Part shown: one piece after another, positions 42,661 through 53,400 of the stretch
Layout of the letters: each line of letters opens with the position of its first letter
Numbering within the stretch: the first letter of the stretch is position 1
Origin: Bagarius yarrelli
Lineage: Eukaryota > Chordata > Actinopteri > Siluriformes > Sisoridae
DNA: 64,000 nucleotides
Assembly (NCBI GenBank): GCA_005784505.1
Contig: VCAZ01000152.1
Span: forward strand, 496,001 to 560,000
Reading direction: 5' to 3'
Notes under the pieces: generated by a model
The model's input: only the letters and a program-made list of their open reading frames with translations
What the model was told of the DNA's origin: nothing
Databases searched by the model: none
Program-made: the position numbers and the translations under genes

Positions 42661-43130
42661 CCAAAAACAACATGACGCGTGGAGCAAGATGCTGGAATTG
42701 TAATGACCCATGACATTTGATGAGAAACTGCCCATACATGCAAAATGACACACAAGGAGAACCAAATATGGGTCTCCACGAAATAGTAGCCCAAGCACAA
42801 AATCAACAGGCAGCAGAAAACTGGATTGAACTGAACTACCTTTAGAGATCAAAGACCCTTACCGGTAAGTACAATATGCTGCTCCACATGTCACCCTGAT
42901 GATCGGGCAAGGTTTTGAATCTAAAGATTTAGAACAGATGGTTAGGCATTTAGGACAGGTAAGAAAGTGGACACCAACAAATACATACACCTATTACCAA
43001 ATGAAAAGTATCCTAGGATATCACAGTTCACCACAGAATGCCCGATAGCCAGACAAGTGATGGTTAGCAGGAAAGTAGGGATTACGGCAGGGACAGAAAA
43101 AGAAACACCAATGTTACATCAAACAGAAGA
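42660..43130 (+). pseudogene. ERV B nucleocapsid and gag-pol junction fragment
   Basis: A CCHC knuckle is encoded at 42690-42731 (C-W-N-C...H-L-M-R-N-C), with an in-frame TGA between the second Cys and the His. After it, 42865-43125 encodes broken text (QYAAPHVTLMIGQ; MVRHLGQ; RQVMVSRKVGI) that recurs at 49378-49620 in ERV C just before the RT. No protease active site is recognised. Pol is then missing in this copy. Confidence 0.75.
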
Positions 43131-43147
43131 ACAGGAATTGAACAAGT

Positions 43148-43225
43148 GTGGTGGAAATTTGTATCTTAATATAAAGACCTTTACATGAAGAAATGTCGAG
43201 GCAAGCAATAGGAAAAAAATCAAAA
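43148..43225 (-). repeat. Reversed LTR fragment
   Basis: GTGGTGGAAATTTGTATCTTAATATAAAGACC...CGAGGCAAGCAATAGG is the reverse complement of the end of the LTR at 58922-59327 (...GCTTGCCTCAACG, GGTCTTTATTT, AAATTTCCACCACA). A piece of another element's LTR is therefore lodged in ERV B in the opposite orientation. Confidence 0.75.
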
Positions 43226-43359
43226 GTTAAAATAAAAGGAAAAAAACATTATTTAGGATACAAGTAAAAACTGAGCATAATATAATATAATTGTTTTATT
43301 ATAACAACACTTATATTTTTTATTATAAGTGTTGTTTTAACTTATACATTTTATAATAA

Positions 43360-44098
43360 AATTTGTCATTACACAAGCAAAAGAGGAAGCCAGACTTGCT
43401 GCTGAAAAACTTAAAGAACAAGAAAAAGAAGTAGACATTTAGTCCACTACTAAACAAATAGAAAAGCTGGCAGAAAAAGACACACAACCTGTCACTGAAC
43501 ATACAATCACAAGTAATCAGCCAGTTAAACAAATTGCAGGGCCTAGTGGAATAACCACGAAACAAAGTGTGAAGCCTAGTGAACAACCTGGAAGTGAGCC
43601 CAAGAAAGTGAAAAGTCAATCACATGTAGCAGGTCCTGAAGTTTTGACTGTAGATTTACCTGAAGAAATGTTAAATTATAACCCTCGTCCAGAATTTACT
43701 ATTTAAAACTATTTAAAAGTCTATTTAAAACAATTGATACAAAACTGACAGAAAAAATATTATACAAATTATAAATTGAAAGCTATAGTAGACTAGACAC
43801 TGTAAAAAATTGGTCTCAATTAACAAAAGAAGACCCACAGAAAAAGATTGGGTAAAAATAGTAGGCGCAGCACTTTTATATTTACTGTTCATTTGAATAG
43901 CAATTAAATTAACTACCTACGCCCTAGAACAATTGGTGGCATAGAACGAAACAAAGATTGATATACACAAACCAATAAATGCTAGCCCAAAATCTTTTGA
44001 AAATACTGTACATGTGCAACATACTAGGCATGCTGCCAAAGGGCAAAATGTAGCTGGCACCAGTAACTTAGAGAAATTGCATATAACAAATTACTATA
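43360..44098 (+). pseudogene. ERV B pol-env junction and env start, decayed
   Basis: A lysine-, glutamate- and proline-rich stretch (43360-43700; EEARLAAEKLKEQEKE; PEVLTVDLPEEMLNYNPRPE) has relatives at 53990-54050 and 61320-61440. A hydrophobic stretch near 43855-43930 (AALLYLLFI...) may be an env signal peptide or start. The frame is broken, and a Tc1 element follows. Confidence 0.55.
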
Positions 44099-45000
44099 CA
44101 GTATGTCACAGAAGTGAGTACACCCCTTAGATTTCTTGTAAATATTTATTATATCTTTTTATGTGAAAACACTAAAGAAATGAAACTCAATGTAAAGCTA
44201 CAATGTAAAGTAGTGAATGTACAGCTTGTGTAACAGTGTAAATTTGCTGTCCCATCAAAAAAAACTCAACACACAGCCATTAATGTCTAAACCCCTGGCA
44301 ACAAAAGTGAGTACACCCCTAAGAGGAAATGTCCAAATTGGGTCCAAGTAGCCATGTTACCTGCTCCCATTCACACCTGAGACCTTGTGTGTTGAATTTG
44401 GTGTTATTGCTCGCACTCTCTCATACTGGTCAATGGAAGTTTAGCATGGCACCTCATGGCAAAGAACTCTCTGAGGATCTGAAAAAAGAATTGTTGCTCT
44501 ATATAAAGATGGCCTAGTCTACAAGAAGATTGCCAAGACCCTGAAACTGAGCTGTAGCACGGTGGCCAAGACCATACAGCGATTTAACAAGACAGGTTGC
44601 ACTCAGAACAGGCCTCGCCATTGTCGACCAAAGAATTTGAGTGCACATGCTCAGCGTCATATCCAGAGGTTGTCTTTGGGTAATGAGTGCTGCAGAGGTT
44701 GAAGGTGTGGGGGGTCAGTCTGTCAGTGCTCAGACCATACGCCGCACACTGCATCAAATTGGTCTGCATGGCTGTTGTCCCAGAAGGACGCCTCTTCTAA
44801 AGATGATGCACAAGAAAGCCCGCAAACAGTTTGCTGAAGACAAGCAGGCTAAGGACAAGGATTACTAGGATCATGTCCTGTAGTCTGATGAGACCAAGAT
44901 AAACTTGTTAAGATAAGCTTCTTAAGTGTTTTTACATAAAAAAAATGTAATATATATTTACAAGAAATCTAAGGGTTGTACTCACTTCTGTGACATACTG
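44099..45000 (+). mobile_element. Tc1/mariner element, internally deleted, with TA target duplication
   Basis: Both ends carry matching inverted repeats: CAGTATGTCACAGAAGTGAG at the left and its complement at the right (CTCACTTCTGTGACATACTG). TA flanks both ends (44097-44098 and 45001-45002), the Tc1 target duplication. Inside is a broken transposase: the helix-turn-helix start (APHGKELSEDLKKEL, about 44448; then KIAKTLKLSCSTVAKTIQRF) and the first catalytic Asp in SDETKI (about 44888). The DNA then jumps to the right end, so the D and E/D that follow are deleted. At 902 bp it is short for a full Tc1. It sits inside ERV B env. Confidence 0.92.
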
Positions 45001-45002
45001 TA

Positions 45003-45800
45003 TATGTGCACTAAGTTTGCTAACAGCCGCGTACAAGGATCACAAAATCCCTGACAATTACTCAACCCTATTCTCGTACACTGTCGAATACAATGGACCA
45101 CCTATGCCCGAATCACCATCAGTTACAAAAACAGGGTGATATCACATGGATGCCTGGATGGCCAGAGCTCTGTGGGCTTTAGACAGACAAGTGACAGATT
45201 ATATCATGACAGTAGAAATTCAGACACCAAAGCCAGGAAAACAGAATAATGAGATTAAGACTAAACGAGTGACAGGGCATCCGATAAACGACACATGTAA
45301 GACAATCCTTCCCCTATAGAACTTAAGTGTTGACAACAATCAACCATTTCGTAATGTGTTTTACAACAAACAATTTACTGTAACAGAATACACATCACAA
45401 TGGCAAAAAATGAGAGATGTACAACAAATTAATATTGACTTCTGGGCCAAATGCACCTCTAAAAGGAGGTTTATGCAAACCCCTGACAAAGCTACCAAAA
45501 TTGGGAGACGATTGGCTTACCTCTGAAACAGTCAGTCTAATGAATGTCACTTCGATTAATACAGGCTCTACACTAGGGAAGGAAGTGCAGTTAGATACCA
45601 ATCTTTATAAACAATGGCTATATGTTTCCGCACGACAGGTAACTCAAAATAGCACATGCAGTGTGTCACATGCGTGACCGCATCCCACTAAGGGCTCTGG
45701 CATGGATTGTGTGTCCCAGTAGTAATGAAAATCATTTTGCGCAGAGATTTTCTTCTTCCAGAGCAAGGATTTTCTTTCTCCCACACGTCCAGATAGCATG
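45003..45800 (+). pseudogene. ERV B env surface-subunit region, decayed
   Basis: Broken frames continue on the right side of the Tc1 element. Those at 45417-45677 and nearby contain scattered cysteines, but no intact receptor-binding domain can be defined. Position between the env start and the transmembrane subunit is the main evidence. Many stops. Confidence 0.5.
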
Positions 45801-45825
45801 CAATGTCAAATGGGGGAAAGTGGTG

Positions 45826-46016
45826 GCTCATGGTTAAGGTGTTGGATTACCAACCTGAAGGTTGTGGGTTTAAATCCCAGTTTGACCAAGCCACCACTGT
45901 TGGGCCCCTGAGCAAGGCCCTTAACCTTAACCCCCAATTGCTCAGTTGTATAACAAGGAATATTGTAAGTCACTCTGGATAAGGGCATCTGCCAAATGCT
46001 GCAAATGTAAATGTAT
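45826..46016 (+). repeat. tRNA-derived SINE with L2-like tail
   Basis: The head has an A-box-like TGGCTCATGGTTAAGGTGTT and a B box GGTTGTGGGTTTAAATCCC. The body includes CACTGTTGGGCCCCTGAGCA, and the tail CTGGATAAGGGCATCTGCCAAATGC with AAATGTAAATG units is shared with the L2 LINE at 38130-38188. SINEs with such tails are thought to borrow the LINE's enzymes. It interrupts ERV B env. Confidence 0.9.
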
Positions 46017-46065
46017 CTGCCATAAAAGACATTCCAGCTGTTCTTTAAGGACTAATGATTTAAGT

Positions 46066-46312
46066 TGCTCACACACACACTGTAACCACCTAATTCCTGC
46101 TACCTGTTTTTCACCCAAATGAGTCTGATTCCCCTCAAGGTTTCCTATTTCTATCTCAGGGAGTTTTTCCTTGCCACCGTCGCCCCCAGCTTGCTCATCA
46201 GGGACTAACTGATTTCTGTCTCATTTTTATCTTTTAATTTCTATGATTGTGTAAAGCTACAATCACCATTGTAAAAAGCGTTATACAAATAAAATTGAAT
46301 TGAATTGAAATA
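46066..46312 (+). mobile_element. L2-like LINE 3' tail, 5'-truncated
   Basis: This is only the 3' untranslated region (CCTGCTACCTGTTTTTCACC; GATTGTGTAAAGCTAC; ATACAAATAAAATTGAATTG), the reverse complement of the left ends of the L2 copies at 34262 and 61835. It is short because of 5' truncation and lies within ERV B env. Confidence 0.85.
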
Positions 46313-46422
46313 GATTAAATACATATGGTATTATCAACAGCCCTTTATTAATTATACCATAGCTGCACTAGGTCTAATCTCAGAACAGTTACACTCTAAT
46401 ACCATGATGGCAGGTTTGCTTC

Positions 46423-46863
46423 GCATTAGATATGATGCTTGAACCAGAACAAAGAGTTTGCCACATGTTTCAGCAAGAATGCTGCACCATAGTTCTACTA
46501 AATACTGCTTCAGCTGGACCTATTGACCTACTGCTGGAATGTATGACAGCCCAAAGGGATGAGATGGTTAGGAACAACACAGACAAGGAACCATGTTGGT
46601 CTGACTGGCTTTTCTCCTCAAGCTTGTTAGCAAGACTTGCTCGAATAGACACAACCATTCTCATTGTACTTATGGTGATTGCACTTATATGCTGTTGTGG
46701 AGTTCCATTACTTTGTTCTATAATTGCTAAGACAGCTCATGGAAAGTTTGATCAGTATGTCATTATGCATGTAACAAATCCGGACATAGTGCCTGTAACC
46801 GAGATAGTGGTAGAAAGTACAGCAGATCTGAAGGGAGAACTGATCAAACTGAACATGCGCTGA
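46423..46863 (+). CDS. ERV B env transmembrane-subunit fragment (open)
   Basis: In retroviruses the transmembrane subunit anchors the envelope spike. Here the open frame runs from before the ATG at 46432 (ALD in frame from 46423) to a stop at 46861-46863. It holds a CX6CC motif (46459-46485), the cysteine pattern of gamma-type envelopes. A W-rich pre-membrane stretch (SDWLF) follows, then a long hydrophobic membrane segment at about 46650-46725 and a ~40-residue cytoplasmic tail. It lacks the fusion peptide and most of the heptad region, because the DNA to the left is broken by a SINE and an L2 tail. It is therefore a fragment, not a working envelope. It is still among the better-preserved retroviral frames here. 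Confidence 0.8.
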   Translation, partial: ALDMMLEPEQRVCHMFQQECCTIVLLNTASAGPIDLLLECMTAQRDEMVRNNTDKEPCWSDWLFSSSLLARLARIDTTILIVLMVIALICCCGVPLLCSIIAKTAHGKFDQYVIMHVTNPDIVPVTEIVVESTADLKGELIKLNMR

Positions 46864-46979
46864 GGTCTACATGATGATTTAATTATTTTGTAAATACCAC
46901 AAAGAGTGTATAGATTAACATCTAATCAAATATTATGTCATTTTTAAGATTAAGAGTTGTTTAAGATGTGATTTTATGA

Positions 46980-47640
46980 GTATATAGTATTTCAAGTGTT
47001 CTGTGCAGTTAATGCCAATGTCCCAGAGACTGCACTGTTTGCAGCGCATCCTGAGACGTACCTGTGTCCAAATGGAACCCTGCTTAGATGGTTTCTTGTA
47101 CAGGGTAGCTAAGGACAAGGGACCTCTCACTCGAAGTTGCAAGGCCTGCAATGTGTGGTATTCCTACCCGGCTGAACAAGAGCTGTTTCAGTAAAATACT
47201 TTGCCAGAGGACTTACAGCCTTTATCCATACTCTTTCAACACGCAGACATAGTCACATATAATCGAATATGGATGCACCATGAGCAGAAAGAGACATTTA
47301 CAATATGTCATTCAATCTTTTTAGCACATGCGCATGGAACCCGCGCAGGACATGCTTTTTCTGTTGTCATGTCATATTCAACAACAGAAATCTCTGCTGA
47401 CATGGCTACAGAAAATTTCTCGATGGCCAGTTTATTATGCAGTCGATATCTGTGATGACACTGTGGCTATTGTGCATGCCTCGCAGACTGTGCAAGAAAA
47501 AATGGGCTACCTTATGAGATGGCAAGAAACTGCGCAATTCTCTACCTTATTGCAGTTACGATGGACCTTGTTGTATTTTCTTTCTCTTTCCATGTATTTT
47601 AACAACTGATTGATTTATCTTTCCATGAGAATATTACACT
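46980..47640 (+). repeat. Unidentified repeated segment downstream of env
   Basis: Parts of this DNA occur again at 61435-61490 (TTCTTGTACAGGGTAGCT...GCAAGGCCTGC) and at 63926-64000 (TGTGTGGTATTCCTACCCGGCTG...TATCCATACTCTTT), so it belongs to the ERV family. Short open frames (47003-47194, 47201-47455, 47328-47609) have no motif I recognise. A displaced env or accessory region is possible. Confidence 0.5.
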
Positions 47641-47734
47641 GTGTTATCACTGAGGTGACTTGGGTAAGAATACATGGGTGGAAAAATAATGTTGGTTTTA
47701 TGTTTGTTTATTGTTTAATTTTTATTTTAGTTAC

Positions 47735-48107
47735 TATTTGTACATTTTAGAAGTAGCACTAAAAAAAAGAAATGAAATGAAGCTAAACCTGATGTAAATT
47801 AGGGCAGATAAGAAAACAAATAGGGAAAGTGTGCTATCAAAATCTACAACAAAAATAGGTGTGTGTAGAAACAAAATATTAGACACAGTGGTACTGGGAA
47901 GAACATTTTATTATTTATTAAGGCCCTACGACTAATCAACTGGAATAATTTCATCCTCAGCATTGGGGCTAGAAGGGGAAGATATGGGTGAAGGAAAAGG
48001 AGAAAGAACAGATGGAAGAGAAGATTTGTCAGAAGAAAACATGGGTGGTGATAGTATGGGGAAAGGAGACACACTGTTTATTGAAACCTGTGACAATTTC
48101 CAATTTC
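47735..48107. repeat. Unclassified repeat R, copy 3 (truncated)
   Basis: From AGAAGTAGCACTAAAA to GAGACACACTGTTTATTG and CCTGTGACAATTTCC, the text matches copies 1 and 2 in order, then stops at about 48107 where other DNA begins. The minus-strand frame of copies 1 and 2 is shifted here, so the reading frame is not kept. Confidence 0.7.
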
Positions 48108-48329
48108 CAATTTTGTGTGCAAAGAGAAAATGTTGAAAGAAGTACTGGTAAACCTAAGAGGGGTCAGGGTGGAGGAAGTAAATGTCTTTCTGAAATGCAC
48201 ATGCAGGCACGGTATCAAAAGAAAAAAGACGAAAGAACTTATGAAAGCAACACAGAGAATCACCAATTGATGCAGTATTCCCTATTAATAATATGAGAAA
48301 ACATCATTATGTTCCCTGGACATTTATGG

Positions 48330-49200
48330 ATGTAACAGGTTTAATAAACTGACTGCCAAATGTTTGTAATGGAGCCCAGAAATAAATAACACGATTAAAG
48401 GAGCATACTACCAGACATCACCTGGCTATAGAGGATGTAAAAGCGATACTTTCCCAATTATTGGGAAAGAGGCCTTTGGGGCCTTACAGAAACAGCATCT
48501 GGGATGAGTTGAGAGCTGCCTACCCAACAAATGCTGATCCAGGGCGAGTGGAAAAACTTAAACTGGATGACAATGAAGGTGTTGCTCAATTTATACTCAA
48601 ACTACAGAGTGCATGGGGAGAAGAGATGGGTGCCCGCTGGAATGAAAAAACTGCAAGTGAAGCATTATTCAGGCTGATGCTGAAAAGAGTGCTACCCACT
48701 GAAGTGCAAGAACAACTGGGAACAGTGGTAGGGCTAAGTTCACTGCCCTGGTCTACATTCGAAGCCAATGTGAGCCATTATACAGAACTACACCGAAAGA
48801 AAGAGAAAGAAGCAAAAAAAAGCAGCAGAAAACGTATTAGTGCAACTTCATAAATCCCAACTAAAAGAGCTGACACGGAACAAACAGGAACTACAAAAAA
48901 AAGGAGCTGCCAAACAAGCAACCCTCTTGGTAGCAAAACCTCAAATACAGACGGTAGCACCACCACCACTGCAAAGCATGAACCAAGCAGTACCCCAACT
49001 GCCATTACGTACCAAACATCACCTTATCAAGCGCCGATTGCACCTGGAGGGTATCAAATGGAACCATACCCCGATCCTCCACAAACCCAACACACGTGAA
49101 GATGCCCAGAGAAGCCCGTGGGGAACTGATGCAGTGTACCACCTTGCTGCATCCCTCACAAGAACCAACAATCTTAACGGAAATTGGGAATGACTTAACA
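48330..49200 (+). pseudogene. ERV C gag, capsid region
   Basis: An open stretch at 48461-48853 encodes a capsid-like alpha-helical protein (IWDELRAAYPTNADPGRVEK; GVAQFILKLQSAWGEEMG; ALFRLMLKRVLPTEVQEQL) ending in a Lys/Glu-rich region. In-frame text reaches back to about 48400. A second frame (48840-49193) covers a Gln/Pro-rich region after a frameshift. This part is related by position to ERV B, which lost it. No zinc knuckle is seen after it. Assignment to Gag is from the helix pattern and order. Confidence 0.7.
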
Positions 49201-49654
49201 GCACCATTCCCCTCTCTCGTAGATCGATAAAAACAGAGGGCTTCTGGGGAAAAACACAAACATATACATTATACATTACACAGAATGAAAACTATGGCTA
49301 ACATTCATCCGACCAGATTGCAGAAAGGCAAGAGACCCCTGGCATTGCACACTAATGTATCAAAGACCAATATCAAGTACAATATGCTGCTCCACATGTA
49401 ACCCTGATGATCGGGCAAGTTTTGGAATCTAAAGGTTAAGGACAGATGGTTAGGGATTTAGGACAGGTAAGAGAGTGGCCAGCAACAAATAACCCATACA
49501 TACACCTAATACCAAACAATAAGTACCTTGGAATATCAAAGGTCACCACAGAATGCATGATAACCACACAAGTGATGGTTAGCAGGAAAGTAAGGATTGA
49601 GACAGGGACAGAAATAGAAACATAAATGTCACAGCAAACAGAATAACAGGAATT
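49201..49654 (+). pseudogene. ERV C gag-pol junction, decayed
   Basis: It includes the QYAAPHVTLMIGQ block (about 49378-49417) shared with ERV B at 42870. No protease catalytic triplet can be seen. Stops are frequent. Confidence 0.6.
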
Positions 49655-50231
49655 AACAAAACAAGGAAAGGAGGAAGCATTAGGTAAGGTTCCAGAGCAA
49701 TTATGGACAAAGTACCAAACTGATAAAGGAATAGTAATATCAACAGGGTTAGTAAAGATACAGACAAAACCAAATGTTAAAAACTACCTTACCAGAGTCA
49801 ATAGCCACCATCACAACAAGCATTGGATGGAATTTGGCCTACAATAGAAGATTTAGTAGAGGCAGGAGTTCTGATACCCACTAGAAGCCCTTGCAACACT
49901 CCAATTTTTCCAGTAAGAAAACCAAATTCAGATAATTGGCATTCAGAACATTGTTTAGGACCAGTTAATCAAGTGGTAGTGGCAGACAATACATTATTGT
50001 TAAATATTCCGGAAGGAACGAGATGGTACACCGTGATAGATTTATGCTTAGCGTTTTTAAGCATTCCATTGCACCCTGAGTCACAATCTCTATTTGCTTT
50101 CACTTTTGAAGGAAACATACACTTATACGAGATTACCACAAGGCTATTGTGAAAGCCCATCAATTTCAAGACCTAGTGTTATCTCGAGATTTAGCAAATT
50201 TGCATAATACAAGTTGTCTTCTACAATATGT
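49655..50231 (+). pseudogene. ERV C reverse transcriptase, first half
   Basis: The frame at 49823-50152 encodes retroviral RT fingers and palm: IEDLVEAGVLIPTRSPCNTP, then PVRKPN, PVNQVV, VIDLCLAFLSIPLHPESQ (first catalytic Asp in V-I-D-L) and FAFTFEGN. A shift leads to RLPQGYCESPSI (about 50136-50170) and then LLQYVD at 50218-50235. There the gene is cut by an RTE LINE inside the catalytic Y-x-D-D box. The style (LPQGYCESP) is that of gamma/epsilon-like retroviruses of fish. Confidence 0.85.
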
Positions 50232-52196
50232 GGATCTTTTGGCTGTTCCCTTTTAGGGGTTGTCACAGCGAATCATCTGTTTCACCTAACCCTATTCTCT
50301 GCATCCTCTTCACTCCCACATACAAACTTCATGTCCTTGTTTATCACATCCAAATACCTCCTCTTTGGTCTTCCTCTTTCCTTCTGCCTGGTAGCCTTAT
50401 TTCTAACATCCACCTACCAATATATTTGCTATCCCTCCTCTGTATATGTCCAAACCACCATAATCTGGCTTTCCTGACTTTTTCCCCAAAACCTCTAACA
50501 TGAGCAGTCCCCCCGATGAACTCGTTCCTAATGTTGTCCAACCTTGTCACTCCCAAAGAAAACCTCAACATCTTCAGCTCTTCTACTTCCAGCTCTGCCA
50601 CCTATCTCTTCCTCAGCGCCACTGTATCTAAACCACACATCATTGCTGGTCTCACCACTGTCTTGTACACCTGTCCCTTGATTCTAGCTGATATTCTTCT
50701 GGCACACAACACTCCTGACGTGTTTCTTCACCCATTCCAACCTGGCTGTACTCGCTTCTTTACCTCTTTCACACATTCTCCATTGCTCTGGACTGTCAAC
50801 CCCATGTATTTAAACTCCTGTATTTTCTTGACCACCCTGTAATCTTACTGTTCCCTTTCATTCAAACACATGTACTCTGTCTTGCTACGACTGACTTTCA
50901 TTCCTCTTCTCTCCAGAGCAAACCTCCACCTCTCCAGGTTTTCCTTTAACTGCTCCTTGCTCTCATTACATTTACATTTACATTTACAGCATTTGGCAGA
51001 TGCTCTTATCCAGAGTGACTTACATTTATCTCATTTATACAACTGAGCAATTGGGGGTTAAGGGCCTTGCTCAGGGACCCAGCAGTGGTGGCTTGGTGGA
51101 GCTGGGAACAGATTACAATGTCATCAGCAAACATCATTGTCCAATGAGATTCCTGTCTGACCTCGTCTGTCAAACGATCCATTACCACAGCAAACAAAAA
51201 GGGGCTCAGAGCTGATCCCTGATGCAGTCCCACCTCCACTTTGAACTCCTCTGTCTGATCTACTGCACACCTCACCACTGTCCCGCTCCCATATCTCATC
51301 AGGTCCAACCACCTTTTCTCTTTTCATCCTCCAAAGCACTAATATTTTAAACTTTCTGCTCCACATTGGTTACCTCTTCTTACCTTTCCTCTCTCTCATT
51401 CTCCTCATTTATCAACACTTCAAAGTACTCCATCTTTTCCAACTTCCATCTTCTCTGTACACTCTCCTGTAAGCACCTTTCCATCTCCATCCTTAATAAC
51501 CCTAACCTGCTGCACATCATTTCCATCTGAATCTCTTTGCCTTGCTAACCTGTACAAGTCCTTTCCTCCTTCTCTAGTGTCTAACCTAGTCTACAGCTCA
51601 TCATATGCCTTCTGCTTGGCCTTAGCCAAGTTCCGCAAATCCTTGTATAAATCCTTGTCTACTTTCTTCAGTCTTTCCATGTCTCACTTCTTCTTGGCTA
51701 ACCTCTTCCTCTTTATACTCTCCTGAACTTTATCATTCCACCACCAAGTCTCCATATCTTCTTTCCTCCTTCCATATGAGAAACGTAGCACCTTTCTTCC
51801 TGTCTCCTTGTTTCCCATTCCTCTAAAAACACTAGCTGAGCCACCCAGAGCCTGTTTCAACTCCTGTCTAAATTCTTCACAGTATTCTTCCTTTTTCAGC
51901 TTCCATCACTTGGTTTTCTTCTCTACCTTTGATCTCTTCTTCTTCCAGACCAACATCTTCATTCTATACACAACCATTCTATACCGTCTGGCTACACTGT
52001 CTCCCACCACAACTTTACAGCTACTAATCTGTGTGCTCATTGTTAACCCAGTCCTCGACGATCCATTACGAAATTCTGATGAATGATTCCCATATTAAGA
52101 TTTGGCAAATTTTTACAGCTGATGACACAACTCTCTCTATTTATCCAGGCTTGGGACTGGCACCGAAGTCACTGGCTTGTGACCCCTGTGGCTAGA
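50232..52196 (-). mobile_element. RTE-type LINE inserted in ERV C
   Basis: Read right to left, the 5' leader is at 52196-52040 (same start as the copy at 32058), then decayed endonuclease-RT linker DNA (52000-51320). RT is at 51308-51115 with GLHQGSALSPFLFAVVMDRL and FADDIVIC. A SINE interrupts it at 50966-51100. The C-terminal block lies at 50601-50344 (LRFSLGVTRLDNIRNEFI, then ARLWWFGHIQRRDS and LPGRRKEED). The 3' end is at 50232-50280 (AAGGGAACAGCC and GTGACAACCCCTAAAAGGG on the minus strand). The endonuclease itself seems deleted. Confidence 0.9.
50966..51100 (-). repeat. tRNA-derived SINE fragment nested in the RTE
   Basis: It starts with the reversed (AAATGT)n tail (ATTACATTTACATTTAC), then the reversed CTCTGGATAAGAGCATCTGC and GGGTCCCTGAGCAAGGCC body of the SINE at 45826. 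The head with A and B boxes is missing. The RTE's RT resumes directly after it. Confidence 0.85.
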
Positions 52197-53400
52197 TTTT
52201 TTTGTGAATGATCTGTTGATATGTAGTCAAACTAAAGAACAGTGCTTACAAGATTCATTAACTGTTTTCAATGCACGAAATATCACACACATGAACACAC
52301 ATGAAGCAGTTCAAAATGCTCCAAAATCTTAAACTGTTAAACAGTTGTTGTCATTCCTTAGCATGGCAGGGTTTAGTAGACCATGTGATTTTGCATTAAA
52401 AATACAACCACTAAGAGGGATGATAAAAGTGGCAGATCTATATATACCTATCAGATAGAAAAGGGTTTGCATGAGCAATACTGACACAGCAAAACCAGAA
52501 AAAGAAAAACAACATTGCTTATTTTAGCCGCTATTCTAGCGGCCGCATCATTTGCATATGAAAAAGCGTCAACTATTACTATGGGCTCGTGGGAGCATTG
52601 CACGCTCAACTGACTAGCCAAAATTTTGTAATAACCAATGCCAGACAAACTGGCAATGACGTGATACAATCAGCACCAGAATTCACTATTGAATGGTGTA
52701 CTACAATTAATCCTGCTAACCCTAACCCTAGAATGGTATTACTAGATGAAGGGACTCCACACAAGTGTAATGAAGAGACAGAAAAGTATTTAAAAGCAAG
52801 AGCAGATCTAAGACCAGGACCAGAAATACTAAATACATCTTTGTGAATGGTTTATGCTATCGTACAAGTGAGGGCAATAAAGCTTGCCATGGAATACGTT
52901 AAAGAAACAGAGTATTTTGAAGTTGCGGTAAGCCCAGCAGTACCACAACCATGCTCCGACAATTGGCAGAATTAAAGGCCCTAACAGCAGCCTGTAAGTT
53001 AGGTGCAGGGCAGGAGTGTACAGTTAATACTGTTTCAGCATATGTATGCGAAGTCTGTCATGCATTTGTAGCAATATGGGCACAAAGAGGGTTTTTAAAG
53101 GCAGACGAGTTAACAGTAACACACGGGCCAGCAATATCTATATCTAAAACTATTGAGGGACATGATGTTACCTAAAGCATTAGCATTATTGCATGGCACA
53201 TAAAAAGATGATTCACTTGTTACTAGGGGTGAAGCTGCAGCAGATGGCAAGAAATGGCAAGAAAAGCAGCTGTAGGGAACACTCATGTAATGGCACTAAT
53301 GCAGGAAGAAGAGCAGACCCCAGTACAAATAAATGTAACAATAGAAGATTATCAAGAGACAGCGAGTCCGGAGGAAAATCAGTTGTGAAAAAAACGAGGG
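52197..53400 (+). pseudogene. ERV C reverse transcriptase end and RNase H
   Basis: The RT resumes with FVNDLLICSQTKEQCLQD (about 52200-52255), so the catalytic box is represented on both sides of the RTE. Connection and RNase H text follows: LHAQLTSQNFVITNARQTGN at about 52595, then a broken RNase H with AVPQPCSDN, LAELKALTAACKLGAGQEC and a VSAYVCEVCHAF block where the usual D-S-A-Y Asp reads V. Later text (KKMIHLL; a KDDSLVTRG-like block in another frame) is the RNase H end. Not functional. Confidence 0.8.
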
